Source: Lota lota
Lineage: Eukaryota > Chordata > Actinopteri > Gadiformes > Lotidae
Assembly: GCA_026745465.1 (NCBI GenBank)
Contig: JACYXH010000278.1
Coordinates: forward strand, 2,014,285-2,078,284
Reading direction: 5' to 3'
Length of the DNA: 64,000 nt
A program made the translations under genes and the position numbers. Under the pieces are notes generated by a model that saw only the letters and a list, made by a program, of their open reading frames with translations, made no database searches and was not told where the DNA came from. Shown one piece after another: positions 9,330-18,962 of this stretch (positions are counted from its first letter, which is position 1; each line of letters begins with the position of its first letter).

Positions 9330-12300
9330 GGCGCCTCCAGGGTGAGAGGGGTGCAGGCGGTGGAAGTCCCGGATTAGGGAGGCGTATAGAATGCGACTCC
9401 GAGGAACCCAGGACTGCTCCTCAGGTCCTTAGCCCTCCCAGGCGACCAGATACTGGTATCCTCGGCCGCGACGAACCACATCGAGGAGGCGTCTGACCGT
9501 GTACACCGGATGATTGTCGATCAGCCGGGGGGGAGGTGGCGCCGGGGACTGAGGAGACAGCGGACTAGAGGAAACAGGCTTCAGCTGGGAGACGTGGAAG
9601 GTGGGGTGTATGCGGAGCCTTAACCGGCCTTAACCTTAACCGGACCCCACAGGAGTTGATCAGGGCTTCGATCTCAAAGGGTCCGACAAACCGGGGTGAG
9701 AGTTTCTGGGTCTTTAGACCGTCCCTTAAGGCCAGAACTTCCAGACCTTAAGGCCAGACCTAGGCCAGACCTTCTGTCCAGGGGAGTACTGCGGGGCCGG
9801 TTGCCGGCGCTTGTTCGCCTGGTGTTGGGAGCGGGTGGACACACAGAGAAGCACATGCATGCTTCCAGGTGCGCTGGCAACGGCGTAGGTGAGCCTGGAT
9901 AAAGGGGACAGCGATTTCTGCCTCTAAGGCAGGGAACAGGGGCGGTTGGTATCCCAACGAGCACATGAACAGTGACAGACCAGTGGACGCATTGACAAGG
10001 GTGTTGTGGGCATACTCAACCCAGGGAAGTTGAGTACTCCAGGACGAGGAGTTGGTGCTGGTCACGCAGCGGAGTGTGGCTTCCGGAGGAGAGGCTGATC
10101 GTGGCTCCCAGAGCCGCACAGAACGCTCGCCAGACCTGGGAGATGAACTGCGGGCCCCGGTCCGACACGATATCCGCCGGAATGCCATGGAGGCGGAACA
10201 CATGGGACACCAAGATATCCGCAGTCTCCCTAGCGGAGGGAAGCTTAGGGAGCGCAATGAAATGTGCAGCCTTGGAGAAACTATCTATGACAGTGAGGAT
10301 GGTGGTATTACCATCAGAAGGGGGGAGGCCGGTGACAAAGTCCAGGGCAATGTGGGACCATGGACGACTGGGGATAGGCAGGGGTCGGAGCAAGCCGGTT
10401 TGTGGTTGGGTTGAGGTCTTGTTACGGGCACAGACAGCACACGCCGCAATGAAAGCGCGGACATAAGCGTCCATGGAGGGCCACCAGATCCGACGACGGG
10501 CGAAATCCAGTGTTCGGGTTATGCCTTGGTAACAGGTGAGTCTCGAGGAGTGAGCCCAGGTGAGCACCTTGGACCTCACCACATCCGGGACGAACAGCCG
10601 GTTGGGCGGACCAGAGCCGGGGTCCGGCTGTTGCTGCTGAGCCTGGAGAACAGCGGATTCGACCTCCAGGGTGAGCGTAGCGACAAGGCAGGCGGACGGC
10701 AGGATGGGTTCCGGTTCAGTGCAAGGGTCCTCGGGAGAGTTTAAACGGGATAGGGCGTCTGGCTTAATGTTACGGGAACAAGGTCGGTAGGTTAGGGTGA
10801 AATTGAAACATCCAAAGAAAAGAGCCCACCTGGCCTGCCGGGAGTTGAGTCTCTTGGCAGACTGAATGTACTCCAGGTTCCGGTGGTCTGTCCAGACAAT
10901 GAATGGCTGGTTCGCTCCCTCCAGCCAGTGACGCCATTCCTCTACTGCCAGTTTCACAGCCAAAAGCTCGCGGTTCCCAACATCATATTTGCGCTCCGGT
11001 GGGGTCAGCCGGCGCGAGAAGAAAGCGCAGGGATGGAGCTTGTGGTCACCGGGGAAACGTTGTGAAAGCACCGCCCCCACCCCAGTGTCTGAAGCGTCGA
11101 CCTCCACGATGAACTGGAGAGTCGGGTCAGGCTGAATGAGGATGAACGCTGAAACGAATCGCTCCTTCAGATCCAGGAAAGAAGTCTCTGCCTACGGCGT
11201 CCTCTCAAAGGACCTCTTGGAAGAGGTTAGGGCAGTGAGGGGGGCAGCGATCTGGCCATAGCCTCTGATGAAGCGACCGTAGAAATTGGCGAAGCCAAGG
11301 AATTGCTGGAGCTGCTTCCTGGAGGAAGGAGAGGGTCACTCAGCTACCGCAGAGACCTTGCATGGATCCATCTTCCCCTCCCCCTGGCCAAAAATGTAAC
11401 CCAAGAAGGAGACAGACGTGGAAGTCGCACTTCTCTGCCTTTACGAAAAGTCTGTTCTCTAGAAGGTGCTGGAGAACCTGCCGTACATGTACTATGTGCT
11501 CTTCCAGGGACCCGGAGAAGATCAAGATGTCATCCAGGTAAACGAACACAGAGTGGTTAAGCATGTCGCGGAGGACATCGTTAACCAGCGCTTGGAAGAC
11601 CACAGGAGCGTTGGTGAGACCGAAAGGCATAACTAAATATTCAAAGTGGCCCAAATCTTCCGTCTTCCACTCGTCCCCCTCCCGGATCCGGACCAGGTGG
11701 TACGCATTGCACAAGTCCAGTTTAGAGAAGACAGTGGCTCCATGGAGGGGACCAAAGGCGGAGCTAATGAGGGGCAATGAGTATTTATTCTTTACCGTGA
11801 TGTTGTTTAACCCACGATAGTCAATGCAAGGATGGAGGGAGCTGTCCTTCTTACTGACAAAGAAAAAACCCGATCCTACTGGGGAAGAGGAGGGACGGAT
11901 TATCCCAGCGGCCAGGGACTCCTGGATGTATTGCTCCATGGACACACGCTCGGGACGGGAAAGGTTATACAGCCGACTGCTGGGCAGGGGAGCTCCGGGG
12001 AGTAGGTCGATGGCGCAATCATATGGGCGGTGGGGGGGGTAAAGAAAGGGCGCGGGCCTTACTGAAAACCTCTCCAAGGTCATGGTAAACCAAGGGAACG
12101 GAGGAGAAGTCGGGAGGAGGGGGTGGTGGAACCTCAGGAGTGAGGGGGGGTTGGGCGGAATGTAGACAATGGGCGAGACAGAAAGGGCTCCAGGAGGAGA
12201 TCCGACTCTCCTTCCAGTCCATGTGAGGGTTGTGACGCTGCAGCCAGGGAAATCCCAAGACTACTGGGGTGAGAGGACAGTCAATAACATGTAGAGTGAG

Positions 12301-12546
12301 AGACTCACGGTGGTTCCCGGAGACGACCAGAAACAAAGGTACTGTCCGGCGGTCAACCCGAGCGAGTGTCTTCCCATTGAGGGACTGGGCTACGATGGGG
12401 GAATCTAAGGGAGTTGTCTTAATCCCGAGTTGCCTGACAAGCTGCCGATCAATGAAAGATTCGTCCGCTCCTGAATCCAAAAGGGCAGGACTGATCCTGC
12501 CATAAAAGTACGGAGTCCAGGACAGTACGGGGGGCCGAGGGATCAA
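9330..12546 (-). pseudogene. Element B pol: protease, RT, RNase H, integrase, chromodomain (broken)
   Basis: Segments in order on the minus strand are as follows. Protease with [10 protein letters not shown] (about 12480). RT with [10 protein letters not shown] and [10 protein letters not shown] (12083-11340), ending in a frameshift after AEKCDFHV and lacking about seven residues before [11 protein letters not shown]. RNase H with [14 protein letters not shown] and TDHRNLEY, then integrase with its zinc domain, ALDFVTGLP and SDRGPQF (11107-10016). A deletion removes the block with the catalytic glutamate; a further piece ([14 protein letters not shown]) follows to about 9760, then a degenerate chromodomain ([20 protein letters not shown]) near 9440-9500. 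The enzyme set is recognisable but non-functional. Confidence 0.85.
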
Positions 12547-12548
12547 GA

Positions 12549-13545
12549 GTTTGACTCGCCAGAAACCCTCGAGTTACAGGCGATTCAACACTTTTCCCGG
12601 ACGGGTGGAACAGGCTGCAATGGTGTGACCAGGAAGACCGCAGTAAAAGCAAGCACCGGTCGCCTGCTGGTGTTGTCTCTCGGCCGGGGACAGGCGGGCT
12701 CACCCCAATTGCATGGGCTGCGGCTCAGGCTGGGACGTTGGCTCATGACGGGGAGAATAGGACCGAGGTGGTGAAGGCAGCAGGGCAGCAGGAGAGGGAG
12801 AGTGAGATGCCGGGGACGAGCGGTGTGCGTGCTGGCGACGCTGTTCGCGCAGACGATTGTCCAGGCGACTAGCGAGGGAGATGAGATGATCCAAATTGGG
12901 TGAATCCTCCGGAGCTTCCAACTCATCCCTGATGGGATCAGTAAGCGCACTCAAGAAAGCCCCCATTAAGGCCACCTCATTCCACCCACTCTCCGCAGCA
13001 AGTGTTCGGAAATCAACTGCGAAGTCAGCGACGCTTTGAGAGCCCTGGCGGATGGAGAAGAGACGCACGGAAACCTCTCTGCCACCGACGAGGTGATCGA
13101 AGAACCTCCGCATCTCAGCGGTAAACTCAGTGTAGGACGAACAGAAATCGGACCCCCCCTCCATTACGGAGGTAGCCCAAGAGAGGGCCCTACCACGTTA
13201 GGCTCAGATGAGGTAAGTGAGCCGAGAGCAGTCGGTGGGGTAGGTCAGGGGCTGGAGGCGGAACACCAGGTCATACTGCAGTAGGAAGTCCCGACAGGTA
13301 CCCAGATCGCCCTCGTAACTTTCGGGGGCCGGTATGTACGGCTCACGTGAAGTAGTTGGCAGGGGAGGGGCAGAGGGAAGGAGCGGTGAGGCGGGAGTTG
13401 GCGCCAGGACGCGGTTTTCACGGATGGCTGATGTAAGCTCCTGGAGGGTTGTGGTGATCTCCCGCAGCGCCTGGTCGTGTTGTCCGAGTAAAACTCCCTG
13501 ATGGGAGATAACCTGGCGTATGGGATCCGTGTCTGCTGGGTCCAT
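12549..13545 (-). pseudogene. Element B gag (broken)
   Basis: Starts MDPADTDPIRQVISHQGVLL at 13545, with a predicted coiled-coil N-terminus, a capsid region (YEGDLGTCRDFLLQYDLVF ... FRTLAAESGWNEVALMGAF) and one zinc knuckle (CFYCGLPGHTIAAC, about 12640). Stops near 13205 and 12700 and at the end interrupt it. The same architecture is seen in elements A, F and G. Confidence 0.8.
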
Positions 13546-13550
13546 GTTTG

Positions 13551-13561
13551 GCCAGTTCGTT
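13551..13561 (-). promoter_or_regulatory. Self-complementary primer-binding site of element B
   Basis: On the minus strand AACGAACTGGC sits just after the expected LTR end; its exact complement GCCAGTTCGTT lies inside the B LTR (plus coordinates 18780-18790 in the 5' LTR). Element C is inserted two bases from this site, which separates it from the LTR by 4.9 kb. Confidence 0.65.
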
Positions 13562-13563
13562 CT

Positions 13564-14084
13564 TGTTACGGCTGCCGTCGGCACCCTCATGTGTTCTGAG
13601 ATGCAAGCCGAGGATTCGTGGGAAAAAGGAAGTCCCGCCCGGTTTCGGAGGCGGCATGCAACCCTGTCTGGCCAATGGAAGAAGGCTGCCTCCAGTTTAA
13701 AAGGCCTAATTGATTGCAGCTGAAGGCAGCTGCCAGACCAGATCCATTTTGTACCTGATTTTTGTGAGAGTGAGGAAGTGGGCCAAGGCTAGAGAAAAAT
13801 CGTGTATAGTTTCATTAGGTTCAGGGGTGCTGTGAGTATTGTATTTTTGTTTACCAACTACCTTAGTGAGAGAGGACTTTTGTTTAACCTTTTTGTTTCT
13901 TACAAAGTTAGCTACCGTTCCTTTTAAGGATCTTTTTGTTATATTCTGTTTTTGATTTCCACAGCACCCATCGGCCTAATCTTCCTTTGTTAACTTTGTC
14001 TTTTTAAAATAAATATCCTTTCAAATACCAATTACACCTGGTTTTATGTTTATGTCCTGATACCCCTAGCTACAGGACGTAACA
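13564..14084 (+). repeat. 5' LTR of element C (521 bp)
   Basis: Starts TGTTACGG and ends GACGTAACA. The first 41 and last 22 bases are identical to the surviving ends of its 3' LTR (17054-17094 and 18411-18432), which supports recent insertion. An AATAAA signal lies near 14010. Confidence 0.9.
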
Positions 14085-14088
14085 TAAA

Positions 14089-14106
14089 TGGGGGCTCGTC
14101 CAGGAT
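14089..14106 (+). promoter_or_regulatory. tRNA-Pro-type primer-binding site of element C
   Basis: TGGGGGCTCGTCCAGGAT lies four bases after the LTR. It differs at one position from the tRNA-Pro primer site familiar from murine leukaemia virus. This contrasts with the self-complementary sites of the surrounding chromoviruses. Confidence 0.8.
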
Positions 14107-14203
14107 CTCTAAATTGATTCCTGGTGAAAGGATATTTATTGGTAAAGGTTAAGTGAAAACATTAATTGGTTATCTGGTGCAGCTGTCTTGGTGATTAGGT
14201 GTC

Positions 14204-16711
14204 ATGGCTTCTGAGCGCTTTGACTTGGAGGCATTCCTAGCCAATCCAACTCTTGATCAAATTAACGCTTGTAGAAAAGATGAGTTAATTATAGTAGCAA
14301 GTCACTTCCAGATTCCGGTAACTAAAACTATGTTGAAAAGAGATCTTAAGCCGTTAGTTATTGCTAACTTGGTGCAGAGTGGGTTGATTGTGTTACCAGT
14401 GTCACGAGAGTTAACGCTTCCTGTGGCTGTCTCAGCAGAGACAAAGGATGTGCCGATCCTTCAGCCACAAGCAGTCTTCAGCGAGGTAGGTGGAGGCTTA
14501 ACCACACCCTTCACGCTGCCGCGTTATGATCCATCCCCAGAAAGCAGTGCTCGTTCCAGGGAAGAGGCCCGTGTAAAGGTTCGCCTGGCCCGTCTCCAGA
14601 TTGAGGCTCAAGAACGGGAACGTAAACAGCACATGCAACTTCAGCTTGAAATGAGGAAGCTGGAAGTAGAGGCTGATATGGCTGTAAAGCTTCGGAAGCT
14701 CGAGCTTGAAAGCTCTCAGGGGCCGGCAAGTGTAGCTGCTGCTTCTCAAGGTACATCATTCATCACATCCTCCACTCAAAAGTCTGCCAGTTCAATTTCC
14801 ACGGCTTTTGATGTTAGCAAAAACATTGCTCTAGTGCCATTGTTCCGTGAATCGGAGGTTGACTCTTACTTTAGCGTGTTTGAGCGCATTGCAATAACGT
14901 TAAATTGGCCGACAGAGGTTTGTACTCTGTTGCTCCAGTGTAAACTCCATGGCAAAGCCCAGGAAGCCATGGCAGCGCTCTCTTTAGAAGAGAGTTTAAA
15001 TTATGAGTCTGTAAAGTCTGCTATTCTGCGCATCTATGAACTAGTCCCTGAGGCATATCGTCAGAAATTTAGGAGTCATAGAAAGGCACAGAATCAGACT
15101 TATACTGAGTTTGCCAGAGAGAAGGGTGTGTTATTTGATAAGTGGATTGCTGCCTGCTCTGCTGATAACTTCAATTCTCTGAAGGGATTACTTCTGGTTG
15201 AGGATTTTAAAAGGTGTCTGCCAGAACGCATTGTGGTTTACTTAAATGAGCAGAAAGTAACAACTTTAACAGCTGCAGCAACATTAGCTGATGAATATGT
15301 GTTGATTCACAAAACTACGTTTGCGCCTTTTCCTGACCAACCACGTCGAGTTCCTGTGTCGCCTCCCTCTGTCCACAAGGCGCCGGGTGCGAAAAATAAT
15401 GGGACGTGTTATTACTGTCACCTGAGCGGTCATGTCATTTCTGCCTGTCCGGCATTAGCAAAAAAAGAACAATCTTCAAGGTTTTCCCAGCCTAAGGGCA
15501 TGGGCCTGATTAAAACAGATCATGGGATAGAAACGGAGATTGCCAAATGCGAGGAGTTGGATGCCTGCTTCAAACCATTTGTGTTTGACGCACGCGTTTC
15601 ACTAACTGGCATGCCGGTAGATCAGCGCTCCGTCCGGGTGCTGAGGGACACCGCATGTTCCCAGTCAGTAATTTTGGCGTCAGCACTACCCTTTTCTGGG
15701 CAATCAGCTTGCGGATTCGGTTCAGTGCTCCGCGGCATTGAGATGGGCTACGTTCCTCGTCCAATGCACCGCGTTCACATTCAATCGGAGTTAGTAACCG
15801 GGTTCTTTCCTGTCGCTGTGTGTGCAGCTCTGCCAATTCAGGGTATCATACTTTTACTGGGGAATGACATTGCTGGAGGTAAGGTCGATCCTACGTTAGA
15901 GGTGCTAGATTCACCTCTGTGCACTACGTCACCCACCGACAAATTGGCCACTTCTCAGGTGTTCCCTGCGTGTGTACTCACACGTGCGCGTGCCCGTTTG
16001 CTTCAGGGTGAAGATATTGACACAAATGTTTCAATAATGGATAGCATACTTATGCCGTTGTTCTCAGGTGAGGAGGCGGAGAAGCCAGCCACTGTGCAAT
16101 CTCTGACTGAGGAGGTTGAGACAGTTGAGCCTCCCAGCTCAGGTTCGCTTCCAAATACACGCGCACGCCTGGCGAATGCACAGAGAGAAGATCCAACCCT
16201 GCAACCTTGTTTCAGAAGAGTAGTAGGTGACAATGGGAAAGCAAGTGTAGAGAAAGTAGCTTTCATGCTAAATAATGGCGTTTTAGTACGTAGATGGTGC
16301 CCCCTTCCAGATGATGATGCTGATTGGAATGTGGTTTACCAAATTGTAGTGCCTGCTGTTTTTAGAAAACAGGTGCTGTCAGTCGCACACGAAAGCAAAT
16401 GGTCAGGGCACTTAGGTGTCACGAAAACGTACCATCTAGTCCTAAAACACTTCTTTTGGCCAGGATTAAAAGGGGATGTAGCAAAATTCTGCCGTAGTTG
16501 CCATGTATGTCAGATAACAGGGAAACCAAACCAAACGATCCCTCCTGCTCCTCTGCATCCTATTCCTATAATAGAAGAACCATTCGATCGGGTGATAATA
16601 GACTGTGTGGGCCCGTTACCCCGCACAAAAGGTGGGGGCTGGCGCTGTTCTCCTACAGGAAGATGCGGACGGAATAGATCACCCAGTGTGTTATTTTTCC
16701 AGAAAGTTTAA
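14204..16711 (+). CDS. Element C gag-protease-integrase polyprotein, truncated by a deletion
   Basis: An 835-codon open frame. Residues 1-65 form an unassigned N-domain; about 120-170 is a charged coiled coil (REEARVKVRLARLQIEAQ); about 200-390 is capsid-like. A CCHC knuckle (CYYCHLSGHVISAC) lies near 402 and a protease active-site-like LRDTACS near 480. The integrase zinc domain follows near 730-775 (HESKWSGHLGVTKTYH, CRSCHVC), then the first catalytic aspartate in VIIDCVGPLP. At about 16630 a deletion joins integrase to RNase H out of frame, so the last roughly 25 codons are nonsense. Gag and protease could still be made, but not a complete enzyme set. Confidence 0.8.
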   Translation: MASERFDLEAFLANPTLDQINACRKDELIIVASHFQIPVTKTMLKRDLKPLVIANLVQSGLIVLPVSRELTLPVAVSAETKDVPILQPQAVFSEVGGGLTTPFTLPRYDPSPESSARSREEARVKVRLARLQIEAQERERKQHMQLQLEMRKLEVEADMAVKLRKLELESSQGPASVAAASQGTSFITSSTQKSASSISTAFDVSKNIALVPLFRESEVDSYFSVFERIAITLNWPTEVCTLLLQCKLHGKAQEAMAALSLEESLNYESVKSAILRIYELVPEAYRQKFRSHRKAQNQTYTEFAREKGVLFDKWIAACSADNFNSLKGLLLVEDFKRCLPERIVVYLNEQKVTTLTAAATLADEYVLIHKTTFAPFPDQPRRVPVSPPSVHKAPGAKNNGTCYYCHLSGHVISACPALAKKEQSSRFSQPKGMGLIKTDHGIETEIAKCEELDACFKPFVFDARVSLTGMPVDQRSVRVLRDTACSQSVILASALPFSGQSACGFGSVLRGIEMGYVPRPMHRVHIQSELVTGFFPVAVCAALPIQGIILLLGNDIAGGKVDPTLEVLDSPLCTTSPTDKLATSQVFPACVLTRARARLLQGEDIDTNVSIMDSILMPLFSGEEAEKPATVQSLTEEVETVEPPSSGSLPNTRARLANAQREDPTLQPCFRRVVGDNGKASVEKVAFMLNNGVLVRRWCPLPDDDADWNVVYQIVVPAVFRKQVLSVAHESKWSGHLGVTKTYHLVLKHFFWPGLKGDVAKFCRSCHVCQITGKPNQTIPPAPLHPIPIIEEPFDRVIIDCVGPLPRTKGGGWRCSPTGRCGRNRSPSVLFFQKV

Positions 16712-16976
16712 CAAGCATCAACTTAACTATTCCACCATCGAAAAAGAGACACTTGCCTTGTTGTTGGCCTTACAGTACTTCGACGTGTATGTTGGATCTA
16801 CCTCTTTGCCAGTCGTAGTGTACACTGATCATAACCCCCTGGTTTTTCTCTCCCGTATGTACAACCACAATCAGCGCTTAATGCGTTGGGCGCTGATTGT
16901 ACAAGAGTACAACTTGGATGTCCGCCACAAGAAAGGTTCTGAGAACATAGTGGCTGACGCGTTGTCCAGGTTATAG
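16605..16976 (+). pseudogene. Element C RNase H domain (end of pol)
   Basis: From about 16633 the frame reads GAGAVLLQEDADGIDHPVCY, then IEKETLALLLALQYF, VVYTDHNPLVFLSR and NIVADALSRL, followed by a stop at 16976. These are RNase H and the usual tail after it. In ordinary gypsy elements integrase follows this tail; here the polypurine tract and LTR come next, as in Gmr1-type elements. The front of the domain (first aspartate) and the whole RT are missing. Confidence 0.8.
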
Positions 16977-17053
16977 TTAAAATTGTTGTATATTGTGTAT
17001 TGATGAGATTTGTTTGTTACTCAAACTGAAGAGTTTGTGTTTATGGGGGGGGG

Positions 17054-17094
17054 TGTTACGGCTGCCGTCGGCACCCTCATGTGTTCTGAGATGC
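17054..17094 (+). repeat. 3' LTR of element C, left fragment
   Basis: 41 bases identical to the start of the C 5' LTR, directly after the G-run. Sequence of element D follows without any duplication. The matching right fragment is 18411-18432 (22 bases); about 458 bases of LTR in between are missing. Confidence 0.85.
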
Positions 17095-17206
17095 CGGCAG
17101 GAGTGTGGGTAGACAGAGGGAGTGCACGTGGTTAATTGACGGGAGCACGAGGTGTAATGGCGGCTGGGTGCCACTAGATGGCGGAATTGGACAGAAACTG
17201 AGAGGG

Positions 17207-18352
17207 TCACGTTACAGTACCCCCCCCTCTACGGACGCCTCCAGGCGTACGCACGACAGGGGAGGGTGCTGGCGGTGGGAAACCCGGGTTAGGGAGGGGT
17301 CCAGGGGGCAACTGCTGCTGGGACTCAGGAAGAGGCTGGGGCTTGGGACTAGGAGGACACTGGGGCTTGGGACTAAAAGGCAACTGCTGCAGGCGCTGGA
17401 GCTCAGGGCCAAGAGACAACTGTTGCTGGGACTGGAACACAGGAACTGGAGACAACTGTTGCTGGGACTGGGACTCGGGACCTGGAGACAACTGGGGCTT
17501 GGACTCGGGACCAGGAGACAACTGGGGCTTGGACTCGGGACCAGGAGACAACTGGGGCTTGGATTCGGGACCAGGAGACAACTGGGGCTTGGACTCGGGA
17601 CCAGGAGACAACTGGGGCTTGGACTCGGGACCAGGAGACAACTGGCGCTGGAGCTCAGGGCCAGGAGGAAGCTGCTGCTGGCGCGGGAGCTCAGGGCCAG
17701 GATACAGCTGGGGCTTGGGACTGGGAGACAACTGGCGCTGGAGCTCAGGGCCAGGAGGAAGCTGCTGCTGGCGCCGGAGCTCAGGGCCAGGATAGAGCTG
17801 GGGCTTGGGACTAGGAGGCAACTGCTGCTGGCGCTGGGGCTCAGGGCCAGGAGGCAGCTGTTGCTGGGGCTTGAGACTGGGAGGCAACTGGGGCTGGCGC
17901 TGGGGCTCAGGGCCAGGAGGAAGCTGCTGCTGGCGCTGGGGCTCAGGGCCAGGATACAGCTGGGGCTTGGGCCTTTTCCCGGGGGAGTCCAGCTGAACTG
18001 GTAGCCGGCGCTTGCGGCCAGGAGTTCGCTGGGGCTTGGGAACAGGTAACCACAGTTGCAGCGGAGCTGGTGGCCACGAGACTGCAGTTGCAGCGGGGGT
18101 TGGCGCCGGGAGGGAAAAAGACCGAGGTGAAGAAGGCGGCGGAGAAGCGGGGAAGAGAGAGAGGGAAGCCAAGGGCGAGCGGCGGTCGCGCTCGTCGTGA
18201 GCCGCCAAAAGCCCCTCGATGTACTTCACATTCTCCTGAATGGAAGTAATTGGTGCTGCGGTTGCAGCCGGGGCTGGTGCCGAGAGGGAAACCGAGGACG
18301 AGCGGAGGTTGCGCCCATTATCCCCGAGGATAGCCAATATTCCCCGTATCAT
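17207..18352 (-). CDS. Long Pro/Gln-rich reading frame of element D
   Basis: A 381-codon open frame. The first roughly 70 residues (MIRGILAILGDNG..., SIQENVKYIEGLLAAHDER) look like a short coiled-coil gag-type N-terminus, and the in-frame sequence continues upstream without ATG towards a frameshifted MDPAD-like start. The rest is low-complexity repeats of the type PGPEPQRQQQLP and, for residues about 235-290, at least five near-identical decapeptides PQLSPGPESK. No known fold. Because the DNA is a minisatellite, an open frame on both strands (also plus 17105-18004) partly reflects the repeat, so protein expression is uncertain. Confidence 0.5.
   Translation of the reverse strand: MIRGILAILGDNGRNLRSSSVSLSAPAPAATAAPITSIQENVKYIEGLLAAHDERDRRSPLASLSLFPASPPPSSPRSFSLPAPTPAATAVSWPPAPLQLWLPVPKPQRTPGRKRRLPVQLDSPGKRPKPQLYPGPEPQRQQQLPPGPEPQRQPQLPPSLKPQQQLPPGPEPQRQQQLPPSPKPQLYPGPELRRQQQLPPGPELQRQLSPSPKPQLYPGPELPRQQQLPPGPELQRQLSPGPESKPQLSPGPESKPQLSPGPESKPQLSPGPESKPQLSPGPESKPQLSPGPESQSQQQLSPVPVFQSQQQLSLGPELQRLQQLPFSPKPQCPPSPKPQPLPESQQQLPPGPLPNPGFPPPAPSPVVRTPGGVRRGGGTVT
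17487..17645. repeat. 30-bp minisatellite inside element D
   Basis: At least five head-to-tail copies of a 30-base unit (actcgggaccaggagacaac followed by tggggcttgg). The unit is a multiple of three, so copy number can change without breaking the decapeptide frame. Related but more diverged units extend over about 17280-17960. Confidence 0.9.
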
Positions 18353-18436
18353 GTCGAGGGTCTCCTGTCTGCTGGGTCCATCTTGGCTAGTTCGTACTGT
18401 TAAGGTTTTGCCCCTAGCTACAGGACGTAACAGTTC

Positions 18437-18956
18437 TGTTAAGGTTTCAAACTGTTAACCCAAACGCAAGACACCAAGACAGAGATGGAACGGGTTCAAA
18501 GGGATTTATTTCGGTACAGGCAAGGGTTAGGCAGGCGGGTAGTCAGGCAGGCAGGGGTTCGTTGGCAGGCGGGTGGCAAGCAGGCAGAGGGACGTAGGCA
18601 GGCGAGTGGTCAGGCAGGTGAGAGGTCGTTAACGGGGAGGCAGTCAGACGAACAGGAGCAGGAGTCGGGACGGAACCAGGGAGGACTAGGAAAAGGAAAG
18701 ACAGGTTAAGGACAGGCTGGAACAGGTAAGCAGGGAACTAGAATGCTGGAACGAGGTAACTAACTTGGAAAGCGTAAACAACGAACTGGCGCCGGCTGCT
18801 TAGTGAACAGGGAAGAAGTAGGGTGCGTTGATTGATGATTAGAGACCAGAGTGTAGAGCGGAGTGCATGAGGGTAATTGCTGACGGAAAGGTAAACAGAG
18901 ACACGTGGGGAAGTGGCAGCCGGCGCCACTAGGTGGTGGCAGAGGGTGATGTGACA
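18437..18956 (-). repeat. 5' LTR of element B (520 bp)
   Basis: Near-identical to 8804-9312; begins TGTTAAGG right after the C target duplication and ends GATGTGACA before CTTACC. Contains the ggcaggcgggt repeats and the putative primer stretch at 18780-18790. Confidence 0.9.
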
Positions 18957-18962
18957 CTTACC

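Larger units (their letters stand above)
17095..18410 (-). mobile_element. Element D: non-autonomous LTR element with a Pro/Gln-rich frame
   Basis: Minus-strand order: a 13-base LTR remnant (18398-18410, tgttaaggttttg, identical to the B LTR start), a gag-type leader very like that of B and F (gtccatcttggctagttcgtac in plus sense), one long reading frame, a polypurine tract (cccccccctctacgg, about 17220) and 122 bases of the other LTR (17095-17216). No protease, RT or integrase is present. It looks like a short derivative that relied on B/F-type machinery and now sits inside the 3' LTR of C with both its own LTRs truncated. Confidence 0.7.
13564..18432 (+). mobile_element. Element C: Gmr1-like Ty3/gypsy element inserted in B
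   Basis: C begins TGTTACGGCTGCC at 13564 and ends GGACGTAACA at 18432, flanked by GTTCT on each side (13559-13563; 18433-18437). It has a 521-bp 5' LTR, a tRNA-Pro-like primer site, a gag-protease-integrase frame followed by RNase H as the last domain, a G-run polypurine tract (17045-17053), and a 3' LTR most of which is replaced by element D. The domain order, with integrase before RNase H, is that of the Gmr1 group first described from cod. RT and half the integrase have been deleted. Confidence 0.85.
8804..18956 (-). mobile_element. Element B: chromodomain Ty3/gypsy retrotransposon inserted in gag of A
   Basis: LTRs at 8804-9312 and 18437-18956 start TGTTAAGG and end GATGTGACA on the plus strand, and the element is flanked by CTTACC on both sides (8798-8803; 18957-18962). 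Coding runs on the minus strand: gag 13545-12549, then protease, RT, RNase H, integrase and chromodomain to about 9330. Element C is inserted between the primer site of B and its 5' LTR. B has many frameshifts and several small deletions and cannot be autonomous. Confidence 0.9.

Noticed and set aside
17105..18004. 299-codon plus-strand frame rich in LGLGTRRQL repeats
   Set aside because: It is the opposite strand of the minisatellite in element D. The minus-strand frame is longer, continues into a gag-like N-terminus and agrees with the orientation of the element.
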